A stretch of DNA of 64,000 nucleotides from Streptomyces sp. SUK 48 (GTDB lineage Bacteria > Actinomycetota > Actinomycetes > Streptomycetales > Streptomycetaceae): the NCBI RefSeq assembly GCF_009650765.1, contig NZ_CP045740.1, positions 4,316,001 to 4,380,000 of the forward strand, given 5' to 3'. Both the position numbers and the translations under genes were made by a program. Positions 35,997 through 45,082 of the stretch are shown here, piece after piece. Below the pieces are notes generated by a model. It was not told the DNA's origin and made no database searches. It saw only the letters and a list, made by a program, of their open reading frames with translations. Within the stretch, counting starts at the first letter, position 1. Each line of letters begins with the position of its first letter.

Positions 35997-38561
35997 CTAC
36001 TCGCCGGGGTGGGCGAGTTCGATGTCGTGACCGTCGGCACCGGTGCCGGTGACGGTCAGCGCGGTCGCCACCGGCGGGTAGCCGGTCGCGATGACGGTGT
36101 ACTCGCCGCTGTCCAGGTCGGTGAAGGCGTACGCGCCGTCCGTACCCGTGGTGGCGCTGCCGACCACGTTGCCGGCCTGGTCGACCAGGGTCACCCGGGC
36201 GTCGGCCAGCGGTCCGTGCGGGGCCTTGACGACACCCTGGAGGCGGGCGCCGGCGTCCAGGTCGACCGCGAGCCGGGTGATTCCGGTGGCGGCCACCTCG
36301 ACGGGCAGGGCGCGCGGCCGGAAACCGCCCGCGTTGACGGCGACGGTCACCGGTCCGGGCACCAGGTCGGTGAAGGCGAAGTCGCCCTGCTCCCCGGTGG
36401 CGGCGGTGGCCAGCAGGTCACCGCGCACATCGGTGACGATCACCATGGCGTCCTTGACCGGCAGCGCGCTCCCGCTCGCCCGCACCACACCGCTCAGCCC
36501 GCTGGTGCCGCTGAGCAGGATGTCGTACGACAGCGGCTCCTCGCCCACCACGACGGTGGACGCCTGCGGCTGGTAGCCGTCGGCGGAGGCGATCAGGACG
36601 TAGCTGCCGGTGCCGGGGGCGGCCAGCGCGTAGGAGCCGTCGGCGTGGGCGACGGAGCGGCCCAGCTGGCGGCCCGCCAGCGAGATCAGGGTGACCGCGG
36701 CCTGCGGGACCGGGGCGCTCTCGGCGCCGCGGACGAAGCCGTGCACCGGGGTGCCGTCGCCGCCCGCACCGGGCTCGGCGATGGTCGCCACGGCCGTCAT
36801 CGGGGCCGCGCTCGCGGTCGCGGTGGCCAGCGCCTCGGTGGCACCCACCACCGGGGCGGGGGCGGTCAGGCTGGGCACCTTCTCCTGCTCGGGCTCACCG
36901 GGCACGTTCCGCATGGTGTTCTCCACAGTGCTCTCCAGCGTGTTCTCCACGGTCCCCGCCTTCTCGTGCGCGGCCTGGGTCAGCGCGCCGGTCGTCCGCA
37001 GCGGGACCTCCTTGATGAACATCACCACGACGAAGGCGACCAGGGCGCAGGGCGCCGCGTAGAGGAAGACGTCGGCGATGCCGTGCCCGTAGGCGCTTTC
37101 CAGCCAATGACGGATCGGCAGGGGCAGGCTGTTCATGTCGGGCAGCTCGCCGCCGCCCACGGCCTTGGCCGCGGCCATCCGCTCCTTGAGGCCCAGCTCA
37201 CCGATGCTGTTCTTGGCGTAGTGGCTGATCCGGTCCGACATGACCGAGCCGAGCACGCCGACGCCGACCGCACCACCGAGGGAGCGGAAGAAGCTCACCG
37301 TGGAGGAGGCGGCGCCCAGGTCCTTCGGGGCGACCTGGTTCTGCGTGGAGAGCACCAGGTTCTGCATCATCATGCCGACGCCGATGCCCAGCAGCGCCAT
37401 GTAGATGGACAGCTGCCAGTAGGGGGTGTCGTAGCGCATCAGGCTGAGCAGCGACAGGCCCGCGGTGAGGAACAGACCGCCGGCGACCAGCCAGTTCTTC
37501 CAGCGTCCGGTGTTGGAGATGATCCGCCCGGAGATCATGGAGGAGAGGAACAGACCACCGATCATCGGGATGGTCATCACACCGGACATGGTCGGGGACT
37601 TGTCCCGCGCCAGCTGGAAGTACTGCGAGAAGAAGACGGTGCCCGCGTACATGCCGACACCGACGAACAGCGAGGCCACCGAGGCCAGCGAGATCGTGCG
37701 GTTGCGGAACAGGCGCAGCGGGATGATCGGCTCGGACGCCTTGGTCTCGGTGAAGACGAACGCCAGCGCGAGCAGGATCGTGCCGCCCACCATCACGTAC
37801 GTCTGCCAGGACAGCCAGTCGTACTTGTCGTTGGCGAAGGTCACCCAGATCAGCAGCAGCGAGGCGGCCGAGGTGATGAAGAAGGCGCCGAGCCAGTCGA
37901 CCTTGACCTGGCGCTTGGTGACCGGCAGGTGCAGGGTCTTCTGGAGGACGACCAGCGCGATCAGCGCGAAGGGGATGCCGACGAACAGGCAGTAGCGCCA
38001 GCCGAGCCAGCTGGTGTCGGTGATGACACCGCCGAGCAGCGGGCCGCCGACGGTGGCCACGGCGAAGGTGGCGCCGGTGTAGCCGGAGTACCGGCCGCGC
38101 TCGCGCGGGGCGATCATCGCGGCCAGGATGACCTGCACCAGGGCGGACAGACCGCCGGCGCCGAGGCCCTGGACGACACGGGCGGTGATCAGCATCGCCG
38201 GGTTCTGCGCGAGACCGGCGATGACCGAGCCGGCCACGTAGATGACCAGGGATATCTGGACGAGCGCCTTCTTGCTCATCAGGTCGGACAGCTTGCCCCA
38301 CAGGGGCACGGAGGCGGTCATCGCCAGCAGGGCCGCGGTGACGACCCAGGTGTACGCGGACTGGCCGCCGCCGAGGTCCTTGATGATCGTCGGCAGTGCG
38401 TTGGTGACGATCGTGGAGGACAGGATGGCGGCGAACAGGCCCAGCAGCAGGCCGGAGAGCGCCTCCATGATCTGGCGGTGGGTCATCGGGGCGTCGCCCG
38501 CCGAGGAGCCTCCCCCGTGCTTGGCGTGAGCCCGCACACCGGCTGGTGTGGTCGTTGCCAT
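35997..38561 (-). CDS. DHA2-type MFS drug exporter with three C-terminal prealbumin-like domains
   Basis: 854 residues. Residues 1-530 are a 14-helix EmrB/QacA-type transporter: motif A 'GKLSDLMSKK', motif C-like 'GPLLGGVITDTSWLGWRY'. After a linker, residues about 590-850 form three carboxypeptidase-regulatory-like repeats, each with a 'G-Y-F-DL-G-YTVIATG' pattern. A 14-helix topology places the C-terminus in the cytoplasm, an unusual location for this domain. It starts 13 bp after the MarR gene stop, so both are one operon under the tandem MarR operators. Proton-driven drug export is inferred from the family; the tail's role is unknown. Confidence 0.85.
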   Translation of the reverse strand: MATTTPAGVRAHAKHGGGSSAGDAPMTHRQIMEALSGLLLGLFAAILSSTIVTNALPTIIKDLGGGQSAYTWVVTAALLAMTASVPLWGKLSDLMSKKALVQISLVIYVAGSVIAGLAQNPAMLITARVVQGLGAGGLSALVQVILAAMIAPRERGRYSGYTGATFAVATVGGPLLGGVITDTSWLGWRYCLFVGIPFALIALVVLQKTLHLPVTKRQVKVDWLGAFFITSAASLLLIWVTFANDKYDWLSWQTYVMVGGTILLALAFVFTETKASEPIIPLRLFRNRTISLASVASLFVGVGMYAGTVFFSQYFQLARDKSPTMSGVMTIPMIGGLFLSSMISGRIISNTGRWKNWLVAGGLFLTAGLSLLSLMRYDTPYWQLSIYMALLGIGVGMMMQNLVLSTQNQVAPKDLGAASSTVSFFRSLGGAVGVGVLGSVMSDRISHYAKNSIGELGLKERMAAAKAVGGGELPDMNSLPLPIRHWLESAYGHGIADVFLYAAPCALVAFVVVMFIKEVPLRTTGALTQAAHEKAGTVENTLESTVENTMRNVPGEPEQEKVPSLTAPAPVVGATEALATATASAAPMTAVATIAEPGAGGDGTPVHGFVRGAESAPVPQAAVTLISLAGRQLGRSVAHADGSYALAAPGTGSYVLIASADGYQPQASTVVVGEEPLSYDILLSGTSGLSGVVRASGSALPVKDAMVIVTDVRGDLLATAATGEQGDFAFTDLVPGPVTVAVNAGGFRPRALPVEVAATGITRLAVDLDAGARLQGVVKAPHGPLADARVTLVDQAGNVVGSATTGTDGAYAFTDLDSGEYTVIATGYPPVATALTVTGTGADGHDIELAHPGE

Positions 38562-38574
38562 GGGCTTCCTTTTC

Positions 38575-39069
38575 TTACGTGCTTGCGGGTGTACGGGTGG
38601 TCTCTTCGACTACGGGGGCGGGTGGCCGGGCCGAGGGGGACCGGCAGTCGCCGAACGACGAGCGCAGGCGGGTCATCAGCCGGATGAGCTGGGTGACCTC
38701 GTCGTCGGTCCAGTCACCGAGCCGCTCGGCGAGCAGCTGAGAGGTCCGCCGGGACAGCTCGTCCAGCTGCTCCTGGCCCGCGGCCGTCAGGCGCAGGATG
38801 CGCGAGCGCTTGTCCGCCGGGTCCGGGTGCCGCTCGATCCAGCCGCGGGCCGCGACATGCGCCACGTGCCGGCTGGTCACCGACAGATCGACGGCCAGCA
38901 GCTCCGCGAGCTTGCTCATGCGCATGTCGCCGTGCCGGCCGAGCAGCGTCAGCACGGCCGCCGAGCCCCCGGGGCACTCGGGGGGCAGTACCCGCACGAG
39001 GTCCCGTTTGACGGCGCCGACGGCGCTGAGCTGACGCGCAAGCTCGTCAAACTGCGCATGCTCGGCCAT
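38575..39069 (-). CDS. MarR-family transcriptional regulator
   Basis: 164 residues. The winged helix covers 'MRMSKLAELLAVDLSVTSRH' (recognition helix) and 'RGWIERHPDPADKRSRILRL' (wing with the Asp-x-Arg motif). It begins with adjacent start codons; the second, at 39069, has GGGAGG upstream. It is first in an operon with the multidrug exporter and is preceded by two matching inverted repeats, so ligand-relieved autorepression of the efflux operon is the likely circuit. Confidence 0.87.
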   Translation of the reverse strand: MAEHAQFDELARQLSAVGAVKRDLVRVLPPECPGGSAAVLTLLGRHGDMRMSKLAELLAVDLSVTSRHVAHVAARGWIERHPDPADKRSRILRLTAAGQEQLDELSRRTSQLLAERLGDWTDDEVTQLIRLMTRLRSSFGDCRSPSARPPAPVVEETTRTPAST

Positions 39070-39085
39070 CACACCTCCCGTATTC

Positions 39086-39129
39086 GTTGCTTAAGGCAAC
39101 CGTAAGGGCTATTGGTTGCTACAGGCAAA
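39086..39129 (-). promoter_or_regulatory. Tandem MarR operators
   Basis: GTTGC-TTAAG-GCAAC (39086-39100) and GTTGC-TACAG-GCAAA (39115-39129) share the same 5-bp spacing and lie 17 and 46 bp upstream of the MarR start. Centres are 29 bp apart, close to three helical turns. Confidence 0.7.
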
Positions 39130-39276
39130 TAAGTAGCGGGTCGCCCGCGTAAAACCTTGGCAAAGGCGTAGCGTTGCGGATGTGAATATGCAGGTGGGTG
39201 CGCGAAGGGTGTCCCCGTCTGTCCCGGTGGCCCCCCACTTGGGTGCCCCGGCCCGTCTTCGCTAAGGTCTCGGCTC

Positions 39277-39480
39277 ATGGCTAACACCCAGGGCCCCCAG
39301 GGCAATTACGACCCTGCCGGCAGCACTCAGATGTTCCGCGCGTTCGTCGACGAGGCTCCGCAGGGGCGTCAGCAGCAGGCGGCCGCCCCCTCGTCCTCCG
39401 GTCCGCGCGTCGGCGTGATCATCGGCGTCATCGTGGCCCTCGTGGTCGTGGCCGGCGTCGCCTGGCTCGCGCTGAAGTAA
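39277..39480 (+). CDS. SGM_5486-type small membrane protein
   Basis: 67 residues: a soluble N-terminal half ('GNYDPAGSTQMFRAFVDEAP'), a Gln/Ala/Ser linker and one C-terminal membrane helix ('VGVIIGVIVALVVVAGVAWL'). I recall this sequence pattern as the SGM_5486 family of transporter-associated proteins in Streptomyces; the function is not established. Divergent from the MarR-MFS operon, so an association with that exporter is possible. Confidence 0.7.
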   Translation: MANTQGPQGNYDPAGSTQMFRAFVDEAPQGRQQQAAAPSSSGPRVGVIIGVIVALVVVAGVAWLALK

Positions 39481-39487
39481 CCCGCGC

Positions 39488-39513
39488 ACCGGAGAGGGAC
39501 CTCCCTCTCCGGT
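39488..39513. terminator. Hairpin between convergent genes
   Basis: ACCGGAGAGGG and CCCTCTCCGGT form an 11-bp perfect stem with loop ACCT. Confidence 0.75.
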
Positions 39514-39515
39514 GA

Positions 39516-40289
39516 TCACTTCCACTGGACGGACAGGTCCCGCGTCTCGACGTGCATGCCCAGCGGCACTCTCCAGGCGTCGAGGCAGACCGTCCAGGTG
39601 TGGTCCGTGCGCGCCCCGGCGCCGATCGGCACCGGCAGCGCCTCGGACGTCCGCACGGTCGACCAGTCGATCCCGAGCGCCCCGATGACGTGCGTCCCGA
39701 ACGTCACCGACCCCGAACGCACCGCCGTGCCCCCGGAGTTCCGGAAGTCCACGGTGACCTTCTGGCACCACCGCTGATCCCCGGCCGCCGTCACGGGCCC
39801 GCCCCAGGAGAGGGCGGCGGGCGCGGGAGGCGTGGTGGGAGCGGGGGTCGGGGCCGGTGGGGCGGGGGTGTGGGTCGTACGACCGTCACCCGCGCCCGTG
39901 CCTGTGCTCGCGCCCGCGCCCGTGCTCTTGCCGGTGCTCGGGGAGGGCGGGTCCGGTGTGCCCGGTACCGGTACGGGGCCGCCGCCGGCCCGCGCGGTGC
40001 CGCGCCCGGTGCCGGTGCCGGCCGGCGGGGAGCCGGTGGTGCCCGGGGGAGTCGTCCCCCCGCCCTTCGGTCCGTCCAGCGGGACCATCGTCACCGACCC
40101 CGTGGGGCTCGCGTCGACCGGTCCCGCACGTCCCGTACCGCCCACCGCCACATAGCCGCCCCCGCTCCCCGAGCCGGCGCACGCCCCCAGGGCCGCGCCC
40201 AGGCACACGACGGCCGCCGAGGCTCCCGCGAAGGCGCGCCGGCGGCCGGGTGACCAGGTCGTCGTACGAAGCGTCCCGTGACGAAGCAT
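39516..40289 (-). CDS. Secreted or lipid-anchored protein with Pro/Gly/Thr-rich linker
   Basis: 257 residues. A basic start (TTTWSPGRRR) and hydrophobic segment end at 'LGAALGACAGSG', a likely lipobox. Residues 40-150 are a low-complexity Gly/Thr/Pro linker. The C-terminal 100 residues are a beta-rich domain with a Cys pair ('QRWCQKVTVDFRNSGGTAV' to 'TWTVCLDAW'), resembling carbohydrate-binding or fibronectin-like folds. No enzymatic residues are seen. Probably a surface-displayed binding module; ligand unknown. Confidence 0.65.
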   Translation of the reverse strand: MLRHGTLRTTTWSPGRRRAFAGASAAVVCLGAALGACAGSGSGGGYVAVGGTGRAGPVDASPTGSVTMVPLDGPKGGGTTPPGTTGSPPAGTGTGRGTARAGGGPVPVPGTPDPPSPSTGKSTGAGASTGTGAGDGRTTHTPAPPAPTPAPTTPPAPAALSWGGPVTAAGDQRWCQKVTVDFRNSGGTAVRSGSVTFGTHVIGALGIDWSTVRTSEALPVPIGAGARTDHTWTVCLDAWRVPLGMHVETRDLSVQWK

Positions 40290-40327
40290 CCGGCCATAGT
40301 GGCTGACGTCCCGTCAGATGAGAACCC

Positions 40328-41242
40328 TCAGTCCGAGATCAGACCCTCGCGCAGCTGGGACAGGGTCCGGGTGAGCAGCCGGGAGACGTGCATCTGGGAG
40401 ATGCCGACCTCCTCGCCGATCTGCGACTGGGTCATGTTGGCGAAGAAGCGCAGCATGATGATCCGCCGCTCCCGGGGCGGGAGTTTGGCCAGCAGCGGCT
40501 TGAGGGACTCGCGGTACTCCACGCCCTCCAGGGCCGTGTCCTCGTAGCCGAGGCGGTCGGCCAGGGAGCCCTCGCCGCCGTCGTCCTCCGGGGCCGGGGA
40601 GTCCAGCGAGGAGGCGGTGTACGCGTTGCCGACCGCGAGGCCGTCGACCACGTCCTCCTCGGAGACCCCGAGGACGGCGGCCAGTTCGGTCACCGTGGGG
40701 GAGCGGTCCAGCTTCTGCGACAGCTCGTCGCTGGCCTTGGTGAGGGCCAGGCGCAGCTCCTGGAGGCGGCGCGGCACGCGCACCGACCAGGAGGTGTCAC
40801 GGAAGAAGCGTTTGATCTCGCCGACCACCGTCGGCATCGCGAACGTCGGGAACTCCACGCCCCGTTCGCAGTCGAAGCGGTCGATCGCCTTGATCAGGCC
40901 GATGGTGCCGACCTGGACGATGTCCTCCATCGGCTCGTTGCGCGAGCGGAAGCGCGCCGCCGCGTAGCGGACCAGCGGCAGATTCAGCTCGATCAGGGTG
41001 TCCCGGACGTAGGCGCGCTCGGGGCTGTTCTCGCCCAGCGCGGCCAGGCGCAGGAACAGGGAGCGGGACAGGGTGCGGGTGTCGATGGCCTCGCCCGTGG
41101 GCGGGGTGGCCGGGGCCGGCACGGCGTCGAGGGACGTGACGCCCTCGATGCCGTCGAGGACGTCGAGTGCGTCGAGCTCCTTGGGCGCCGCCTCGCTTTT
41201 CGCGGGCGTCAGCACTTTCGAGCTGCCCTGTTCTGCGGACAT
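40328..41242 (-). CDS. sigN: SigB/SigF/SigG-type alternative sigma factor (SigN-like)
   Basis: 304 residues. Region 2 contains '[24 protein letters not shown]', region 3 '[20 protein letters not shown]', and region 4 ends '[21 protein letters not shown]'. This is the Streptomyces SigF/SigB family of stress and sporulation sigma factors, normally held by anti-sigma kinases. The gene lies next to a SigF-like gene close to tadA, which matches my recollection of the sigN-sigF arrangement in S. coelicolor, where SigN acts in the sub-apical stem of aerial hyphae. The symbol rests on that synteny. No anti-sigma gene is adjacent. Confidence 0.75.
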   Translation of the reverse strand: MSAEQGSSKVLTPAKSEAAPKELDALDVLDGIEGVTSLDAVPAPATPPTGEAIDTRTLSRSLFLRLAALGENSPERAYVRDTLIELNLPLVRYAAARFRSRNEPMEDIVQVGTIGLIKAIDRFDCERGVEFPTFAMPTVVGEIKRFFRDTSWSVRVPRRLQELRLALTKASDELSQKLDRSPTVTELAAVLGVSEEDVVDGLAVGNAYTASSLDSPAPEDDGGEGSLADRLGYEDTALEGVEYRESLKPLLAKLPPRERRIIMLRFFANMTQSQIGEEVGISQMHVSRLLTRTLSQLREGLISD

Positions 41243-41627
41243 GCCACCCCCTTCGGGTCGCGGGACGGTCGCGGCCGCGCCGTCGGTCGAGCAACGCAGC
41301 CTTCACCTGAATACCGGTGCGAGAGCCCCGGCAAACGCGTCCCCGGCAGAATGTCACATGTCGGCAACACGCTGTAGTGACATGTCGACACGAGAGATCC
41401 GAATCACCCCTGGATAAAAGGGGTCTGACGGGCTTTCGGGTCCTCAACTCCGGCAACGGCCCTGGTGAGCGAATCGCTCGCGGCGGTGAGCGCTCGATCG
41501 GGTTTGCGATGCAGGGCTGTTCGGGTGTGTGCTTCGGTGCGCCTACTGTGCGACCACCGACTTGCCCGGTATGCGCCCGGGGCTCTGTTATACGTCTGCC
41601 CTCTTGTGGGGCGGCCGATGCCGGCGC
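41243..41627. other. Intergenic region between the two sigma-factor genes
   Basis: 385 bp without a supported gene. ACATGTCG occurs twice (41356-41363 and 41380-41387), 24 bp apart, within the likely promoter of the downstream sigma gene, and could bind a developmental regulator. Confidence 0.45.
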
Positions 41628-42482
41628 CTACGCGTCGATGCGGTTCGCCGAGCGCAGCCGCTGGAAGCTGCGGGCGAGCAGCCGAGAGACGTGCATCTGG
41701 GAGACGCCGAGTTCGGCGCTGATCTGCGACTGGGTGAGGTTGCTGTAGTAGCGCAGCAGCAGGATTCGCTGCTCGCGCTCGGGGAGTTGGACCAGGAGGT
41801 GGCGGACCAGGTCGCGGTGCTCCACGCCGTCCAGGGCCGGGTCCTCGTAGCCGATGCGGTCCAGCAGCCCGGGCAGCCCGTCGCCCTCCTGCGCGGCCTC
41901 CAGGGAGGTGGCGTGGTACGAGCGGCCCGCCTCGATGCAGCTGAGCACCTCCTCCTCGCTGATCCGCAGCCGCTCGGCGATCTCGGCGGTGGAGGGGGAG
42001 CGGCCGTGCAGCGTGGTCAGGTCCTCGGTGGCGCTGTTCACCTGTACCCACAGCTCGTGCAGCCGGCGCGGCACGTGCACGGTGCGGACGTTGTCCCGGA
42101 AGTACCGCTTGATCTCGCCCACGACGGTCGGCATGGCGAAGGTCGGGAACTGCACGCCCCGCTCCGGGTCGAAGCGGTCGATGGCGTTGATCAGGCCGAT
42201 GGTGCCGACCTGGATCACGTCCTCCATGGGCTCGTTGCGGGAGCGGAAGCGGGCGGCGGCGTAGCGCACGAGCGGGAGGTTCGCCTCGATCAGCGCGCCC
42301 CGCACCCGGTTGTGCTCCGGCGTGCCGGGGGCCAGGTCCTTCAGCTCGGCGAAGAGCACCTGGGTCAGGGCCCGGGTGTCCGCGCCGCGGCGTTTCCCTG
42401 GGGGCACAGAGGCGGGGACGGGGGCCTCCTCCTGGGGCGGCGCAGTACTGGCCGGCACGGTCAACGCCACCTCTTCGGTCAA
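41628..42482 (-). CDS. sigF: Sporulation sigma factor SigF
   Basis: 284 residues. A disordered Pro/Ala-rich N-terminus precedes region 2 ('[24 protein letters not shown]'), region 3 ('[21 protein letters not shown]') and region 4 ('[21 protein letters not shown]'). The conserved part matches what I recall of Streptomyces SigF, which acts late in sporulation for spore wall and pigment. It is about 65 percent like the neighbouring sigma gene by eye, consistent with an old tandem duplication. It has its own upstream region, where an AACAC-C-GTGTT palindrome lies about 60 bp before the start. Confidence 0.85.
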   Translation of the reverse strand: MTEEVALTVPASTAPPQEEAPVPASVPPGKRRGADTRALTQVLFAELKDLAPGTPEHNRVRGALIEANLPLVRYAAARFRSRNEPMEDVIQVGTIGLINAIDRFDPERGVQFPTFAMPTVVGEIKRYFRDNVRTVHVPRRLHELWVQVNSATEDLTTLHGRSPSTAEIAERLRISEEEVLSCIEAGRSYHATSLEAAQEGDGLPGLLDRIGYEDPALDGVEHRDLVRHLLVQLPEREQRILLLRYYSNLTQSQISAELGVSQMHVSRLLARSFQRLRSANRIDA

Positions 42483-42588
42483 TCATCCGTCAAAAGCGGT
42501 CATAGCATCACAAGACATGTGCACTGTGTGCAAGCACCGGATAACACCGTGTTGTGTTCAAACATTGACAAGTTGGGCCGTGAAACGC

Positions 42589-42621
42589 GCGAAAGCCCCC
42601 CGCCTGCGCGGCGGGAGGCTT
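42589..42621 (-). terminator. Terminator downstream of the Dabb gene
   Basis: AAGCCCCCCGCC and GGCGGGAGGCTT form a near-perfect stem, positioned after the minus-strand gene ending at 42647. Confidence 0.6.
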
Positions 42622-42646
42622 CGGGGAGGCTCGGCGGGAAGGGGGC

Positions 42647-42940
42647 CTAGAACTCGTAGTCCGCGATCACCCACGTGGCGAACTCGCGCCACAGGGCGAC
42701 GCCCGCCTGATGGGCCGGGTGCTCCAGGTAGCGCTGGAGGGCTCCGGTGTCCTCGACCGCCGAGTTGATCGCGAAGTCGTAGGCGATCGGCCGGTCGGTG
42801 ATGTTCCAGGCGCACTCCCAGGAGCGCAGTTCCCCGATCTGCTCCGGCAGCGCCCGGAAGGCCGCCACGCCCGCCACGACCCGCGGATCGTCGCGCTCGA
42901 CGCCCTCGTTGAGCTTGAACAGGACCAGGTGGCGGATCAT
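42647..42940 (-). CDS. Dabb family (stress-responsive A/B barrel) protein
   Basis: 97 residues, one complete dimeric alpha/beta-barrel domain: 'MIRHLVLFKLNEGV' at the start, 'AYDFAINSAVEDTGALQRYL' and 'EHPAHQAGVALW' further on. Family members form homodimers; some bind small hydrophobic molecules or act as cyclases, but most are uncharacterised. Cytoplasmic. It lies 10 bp downstream of the 59-residue membrane protein gene on the same strand, so they may be cotranscribed. Confidence 0.85.
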   Translation of the reverse strand: MIRHLVLFKLNEGVERDDPRVVAGVAAFRALPEQIGELRSWECAWNITDRPIAYDFAINSAVEDTGALQRYLEHPAHQAGVALWREFATWVIADYEF

Positions 42941-42950
42941 GCGGAGTACC

Positions 42951-43130
42951 TCAGTTCTTTCCTCCGTTGGCGGCCCAGGTCATGAAGTCCCCGATGGCCC
43001 TGGCCGCGTCCGATATGCCCTCGAACCCTATCTGGACATAGCTGGCCGCCTTGGCCGGGTCCGTGATGATCACGTACAGCACGAAGACCACGAGCGCGTA
43101 CAGAACGATCTTCTTGGCGTTCACCGCCAC
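42951..43130 (-). CDS. 59-residue membrane protein
   Basis: GTG at 43130 is preferred because GGGAGG precedes it by 6-7 nt. A basic N-terminus ('VNAKK') leads into one hydrophobic helix ('IVLYALVVFVLYVII') followed by an amphipathic tail ('AASYVQIGFEGISDAARAI'). No family recognised, but composition and ribosome site look genuine. Located between the tRNA-Ser(CGA) terminator and the Dabb gene. Confidence 0.7.
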   Translation of the reverse strand: MAVNAKKIVLYALVVFVLYVIITDPAKAASYVQIGFEGISDAARAIGDFMTWAANGGKN

Positions 43131-43250
43131 CGCGGCCCTCCCGTGTGTCCATGGCCCGATGGGCCCCTGCCTGCCGGCGGTGAGTGTAACGTTCACCCCT
43201 TTATCGGGGGCCAACGGCCCGCCGCGCAAAGCGATTTGGGCGGATGCGGA

Positions 43251-43277
43251 AAGGGCCCCGTCTGTGACGGGGCCCTT
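43251..43277 (-). terminator. Terminator of tRNA-Ser(CGA)
   Basis: 12-bp perfect stem AAGGGCCCCGTC/GACGGGGCCCTT with 3-nt loop, just 3' of the tRNA on its own strand. Confidence 0.85.
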
Positions 43278-43284
43278 CCAAAAG

Positions 43285-43369
43285 CGGTAGCGGAGGGATT
43301 TGAACCCTCGGTGACTTGCGCCACACTCGCTTTCGAGGCGAGCTCCTTCGGCCGCTCGGACACGCTACC
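43285..43369 (-). tRNA. tRNA-Ser (CGA)
   Basis: Acceptor GGTAGCG/CGCTACC pairs fully. The anticodon stem CTCGC/GCGAG surrounds a loop with anticodon CGA. A long class II variable arm and T-arm GAGGG-TTCAAAT-CCCTC are present. It is intact and shows no flanking duplication. Confidence 0.95.
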
Positions 43370-43414
43370 GAGGGAGACCTTACAGCACGGTGGGGCGTGG
43401 TTCGAAATCGGTGG

Positions 43415-43900
43415 TCAGCGGTCCCGGAAAAACTCCGTGAGCAGCGCGGCGCACTCCCCTGCGAGGACGCCCTCGACAACCTCCGGGCGGTGGTTGAGCC
43501 GCCGGTCGCGCACCACGTCCCACAGCGATCCCGCGGCGCCCGCCTTGTCGTCCCGGGCGCCGTAGACCACCCGGTCCACCCGGGACTGCACCAGCGCGCC
43601 CGCGCACATGGTGCAGGGCTCCAGGGTGACCACGAGCGTGCAGCCGGTCAGCCGCCACTCGCCGAGGCGCGCGGCGGCCCGGCGGATCGCCAGCACCTCC
43701 GCGTGGGCCGTGGGGTCGCCGGTGGCCTCGCGCTCGTTGTGCCCGGTGGCGAGCACCGTCGTGCCGTCCGGGGACAGGACGACGGCGCCGACCGGGACGT
43801 CCCCGCCCCGGACAGCCGCCCCGGCCTCGGCCAGGGCGAGCCGCATCGCGTCCCGCCAGGGGTCGCGCACCGGGTCCGGTGCCGCTCGGGTGCCGTCCAC
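43415..43900 (-). CDS. tadA: tRNA-specific adenosine deaminase
   Basis: 161 residues of the cytidine-deaminase fold. The catalytic zinc motif is 'TAHAEVLAI' (His ligand and proton-shuttle Glu) and 'EPCTMCAGAL' (two Cys ligands). TadA converts A34 to inosine in tRNA-Arg(ACG), widening codon reading; an intact tRNA-Arg(ACG) substrate gene is present in this window at 12558. The gene for its usual partner-annotated protein lies 14 bp upstream. Essential in most bacteria. The length is normal. Confidence 0.93.
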   Translation of the reverse strand: MDGTRAAPDPVRDPWRDAMRLALAEAGAAVRGGDVPVGAVVLSPDGTTVLATGHNEREATGDPTAHAEVLAIRRAAARLGEWRLTGCTLVVTLEPCTMCAGALVQSRVDRVVYGARDDKAGAAGSLWDVVRDRRLNHRPEVVEGVLAGECAALLTEFFRDR

Positions 43901-43914
43901 CGTTCGTCCCGCGG

Positions 43915-44466
43915 TCAGCGGACGGTCTCCAGCACCTCCGAGGCGCCCAGGGCCTCGGCGATGGAGCCGAGCGCGTCCTCGGCGTCCAGGGAGCGCAGTT
44001 CCTTCTCGCTGATGCCGAGGTCGTCGAGGATCTCGCTGTCGCCGACCGGGCTGTGCGGCACCGCGTCGCCCGTGCCGCCCTCCTCGTCCCCGTCGTCGTC
44101 GTCGGCGGCGGCGTCGGACTCGCCGTCCTCGGTGCCGTCGAGGTCGAGCTCGTCCAGGTCGGGGCCGTCGGCGGCACCGGGCTCCCGGCCCAGCAGCTCA
44201 TCGGTGAGCAGCAGCTCACCGTAGGCGCTGCGGGCGGCGGCGGCCGCGTCCGAGACGTAGATGCGGGGGTCGTCCTCCCCGTCCACGCGAACGACGCCGA
44301 ACCACGCGTCCTCCTGCTCGATCAGGACGAGCACCGTGTCCTCCTCGGGAGAGGATTCACGGGCCAGATCGGCCAGATCCGACAGGGTCTCCACATCGTC
44401 GAGCTCTGTGTCGCTCGCTTCCCACCCGTCTTCGGTGCGCGCGAGCAGTGCGGCGAAGTACACCGT
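43915..44466 (-). CDS. tRNA adenosine deaminase-associated protein
   Basis: 183 residues from GTG at 44466, chosen for the GGGAGAG seven nt upstream and the typical start 'YFAALLARTEDGWEASDTE'. An alpha/beta N-terminal domain is followed by an Asp/Glu-rich acidic stretch around residues 115-145 and a short helical C-terminus. It is found next to tadA in actinobacteria, hence the name; no activity is known. Cotranscribed with tadA. Confidence 0.85.
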   Translation of the reverse strand, partial: TVYFAALLARTEDGWEASDTELDDVETLSDLADLARESSPEEDTVLVLIEQEDAWFGVVRVDGEDDPRIYVSDAAAAARSAYGELLLTDELLGREPGAADGPDLDELDLDGTEDGESDAAADDDDGDEEGGTGDAVPHSPVGDSEILDDLGISEKELRSLDAEDALGSIAEALGASEVLETVR

Positions 44467-44784
44467 GACTCTCCCACTGGTCATAGGCGTGCCGGTTGGG
44501 GGTCCCCCCGGCGGAGGTTCTTGGGCGGGGAGAGCTGGGCTCCGAGCCCCACCCACTCGGAATCGTGGCAGAAACAAGGCGTTCAGGGGACGTCTTCGGC
44601 CCCCTGTGTCTGGCGGTTCTGAGCGTGAATCGTCACAGAGTCACCAGCGCTCTCATTGCGGCCACCTGCGGATCGTACGCGGCTTTACGGGACGCTCACG
44701 CACGCCCGCCGGGGAAACTCGGGCCCGGCCGGCGATCTTCCTCACCCGCTTCTTGCCCAGGGGTCCCAGCTCATGGCCCCGGCC

Positions 44785-44988
44785 TTACCAGCGGAAGGTG
44801 CGCATCCGCATCGCGTGGCGCAGCCGGGCCGCCTTGGCGCGTCGCGGCTGGACCCGGTCGCGCAGGGCCCGGGCCTCGGCCAGCTCGCGCAGGAACCGGG
44901 CTCTGCGGCGCCGCCGTTCGGCCTCGGTCTCGGGACCCGTGGCCCTGGCGCCGTACGCGCCGCCGGGAGTATCAGGCAGGTCAGACAC
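44785..44988 (-). CDS. Small Arg-rich hypothetical protein
   Basis: 67 residues from GTG at 44988. An acidic and Gly/Pro-rich start is followed by a strongly basic helix ('AERRRRRARFLRELAEARAL', then 'RAKAARLRHAMRMRTFRW'). The charge pattern suggests nucleic-acid or ribosome binding. Divergent from upp with about 95 bp between starts. The 318 bp between this gene's stop and the tadA-associated gene carry no other supported gene. Confidence 0.6.
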   Translation of the reverse strand: MSDLPDTPGGAYGARATGPETEAERRRRRARFLRELAEARALRDRVQPRRAKAARLRHAMRMRTFRW

Positions 44989-45082
44989 GTCACACCACCC
45001 CAGTCCGTCCCTGTCACCCTGCCCCCGACGGCCGGTTTGACGCCAGCACGGACCGGTCCGGGGCGCAGGTACCGTTATGGGC

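Noticed and set aside
35991..38687. Open frame of 898 codons on the plus strand
   Set aside because: Antisense to the MFS gene, which has clear membrane helices and motifs; the plus-strand product is low-complexity.
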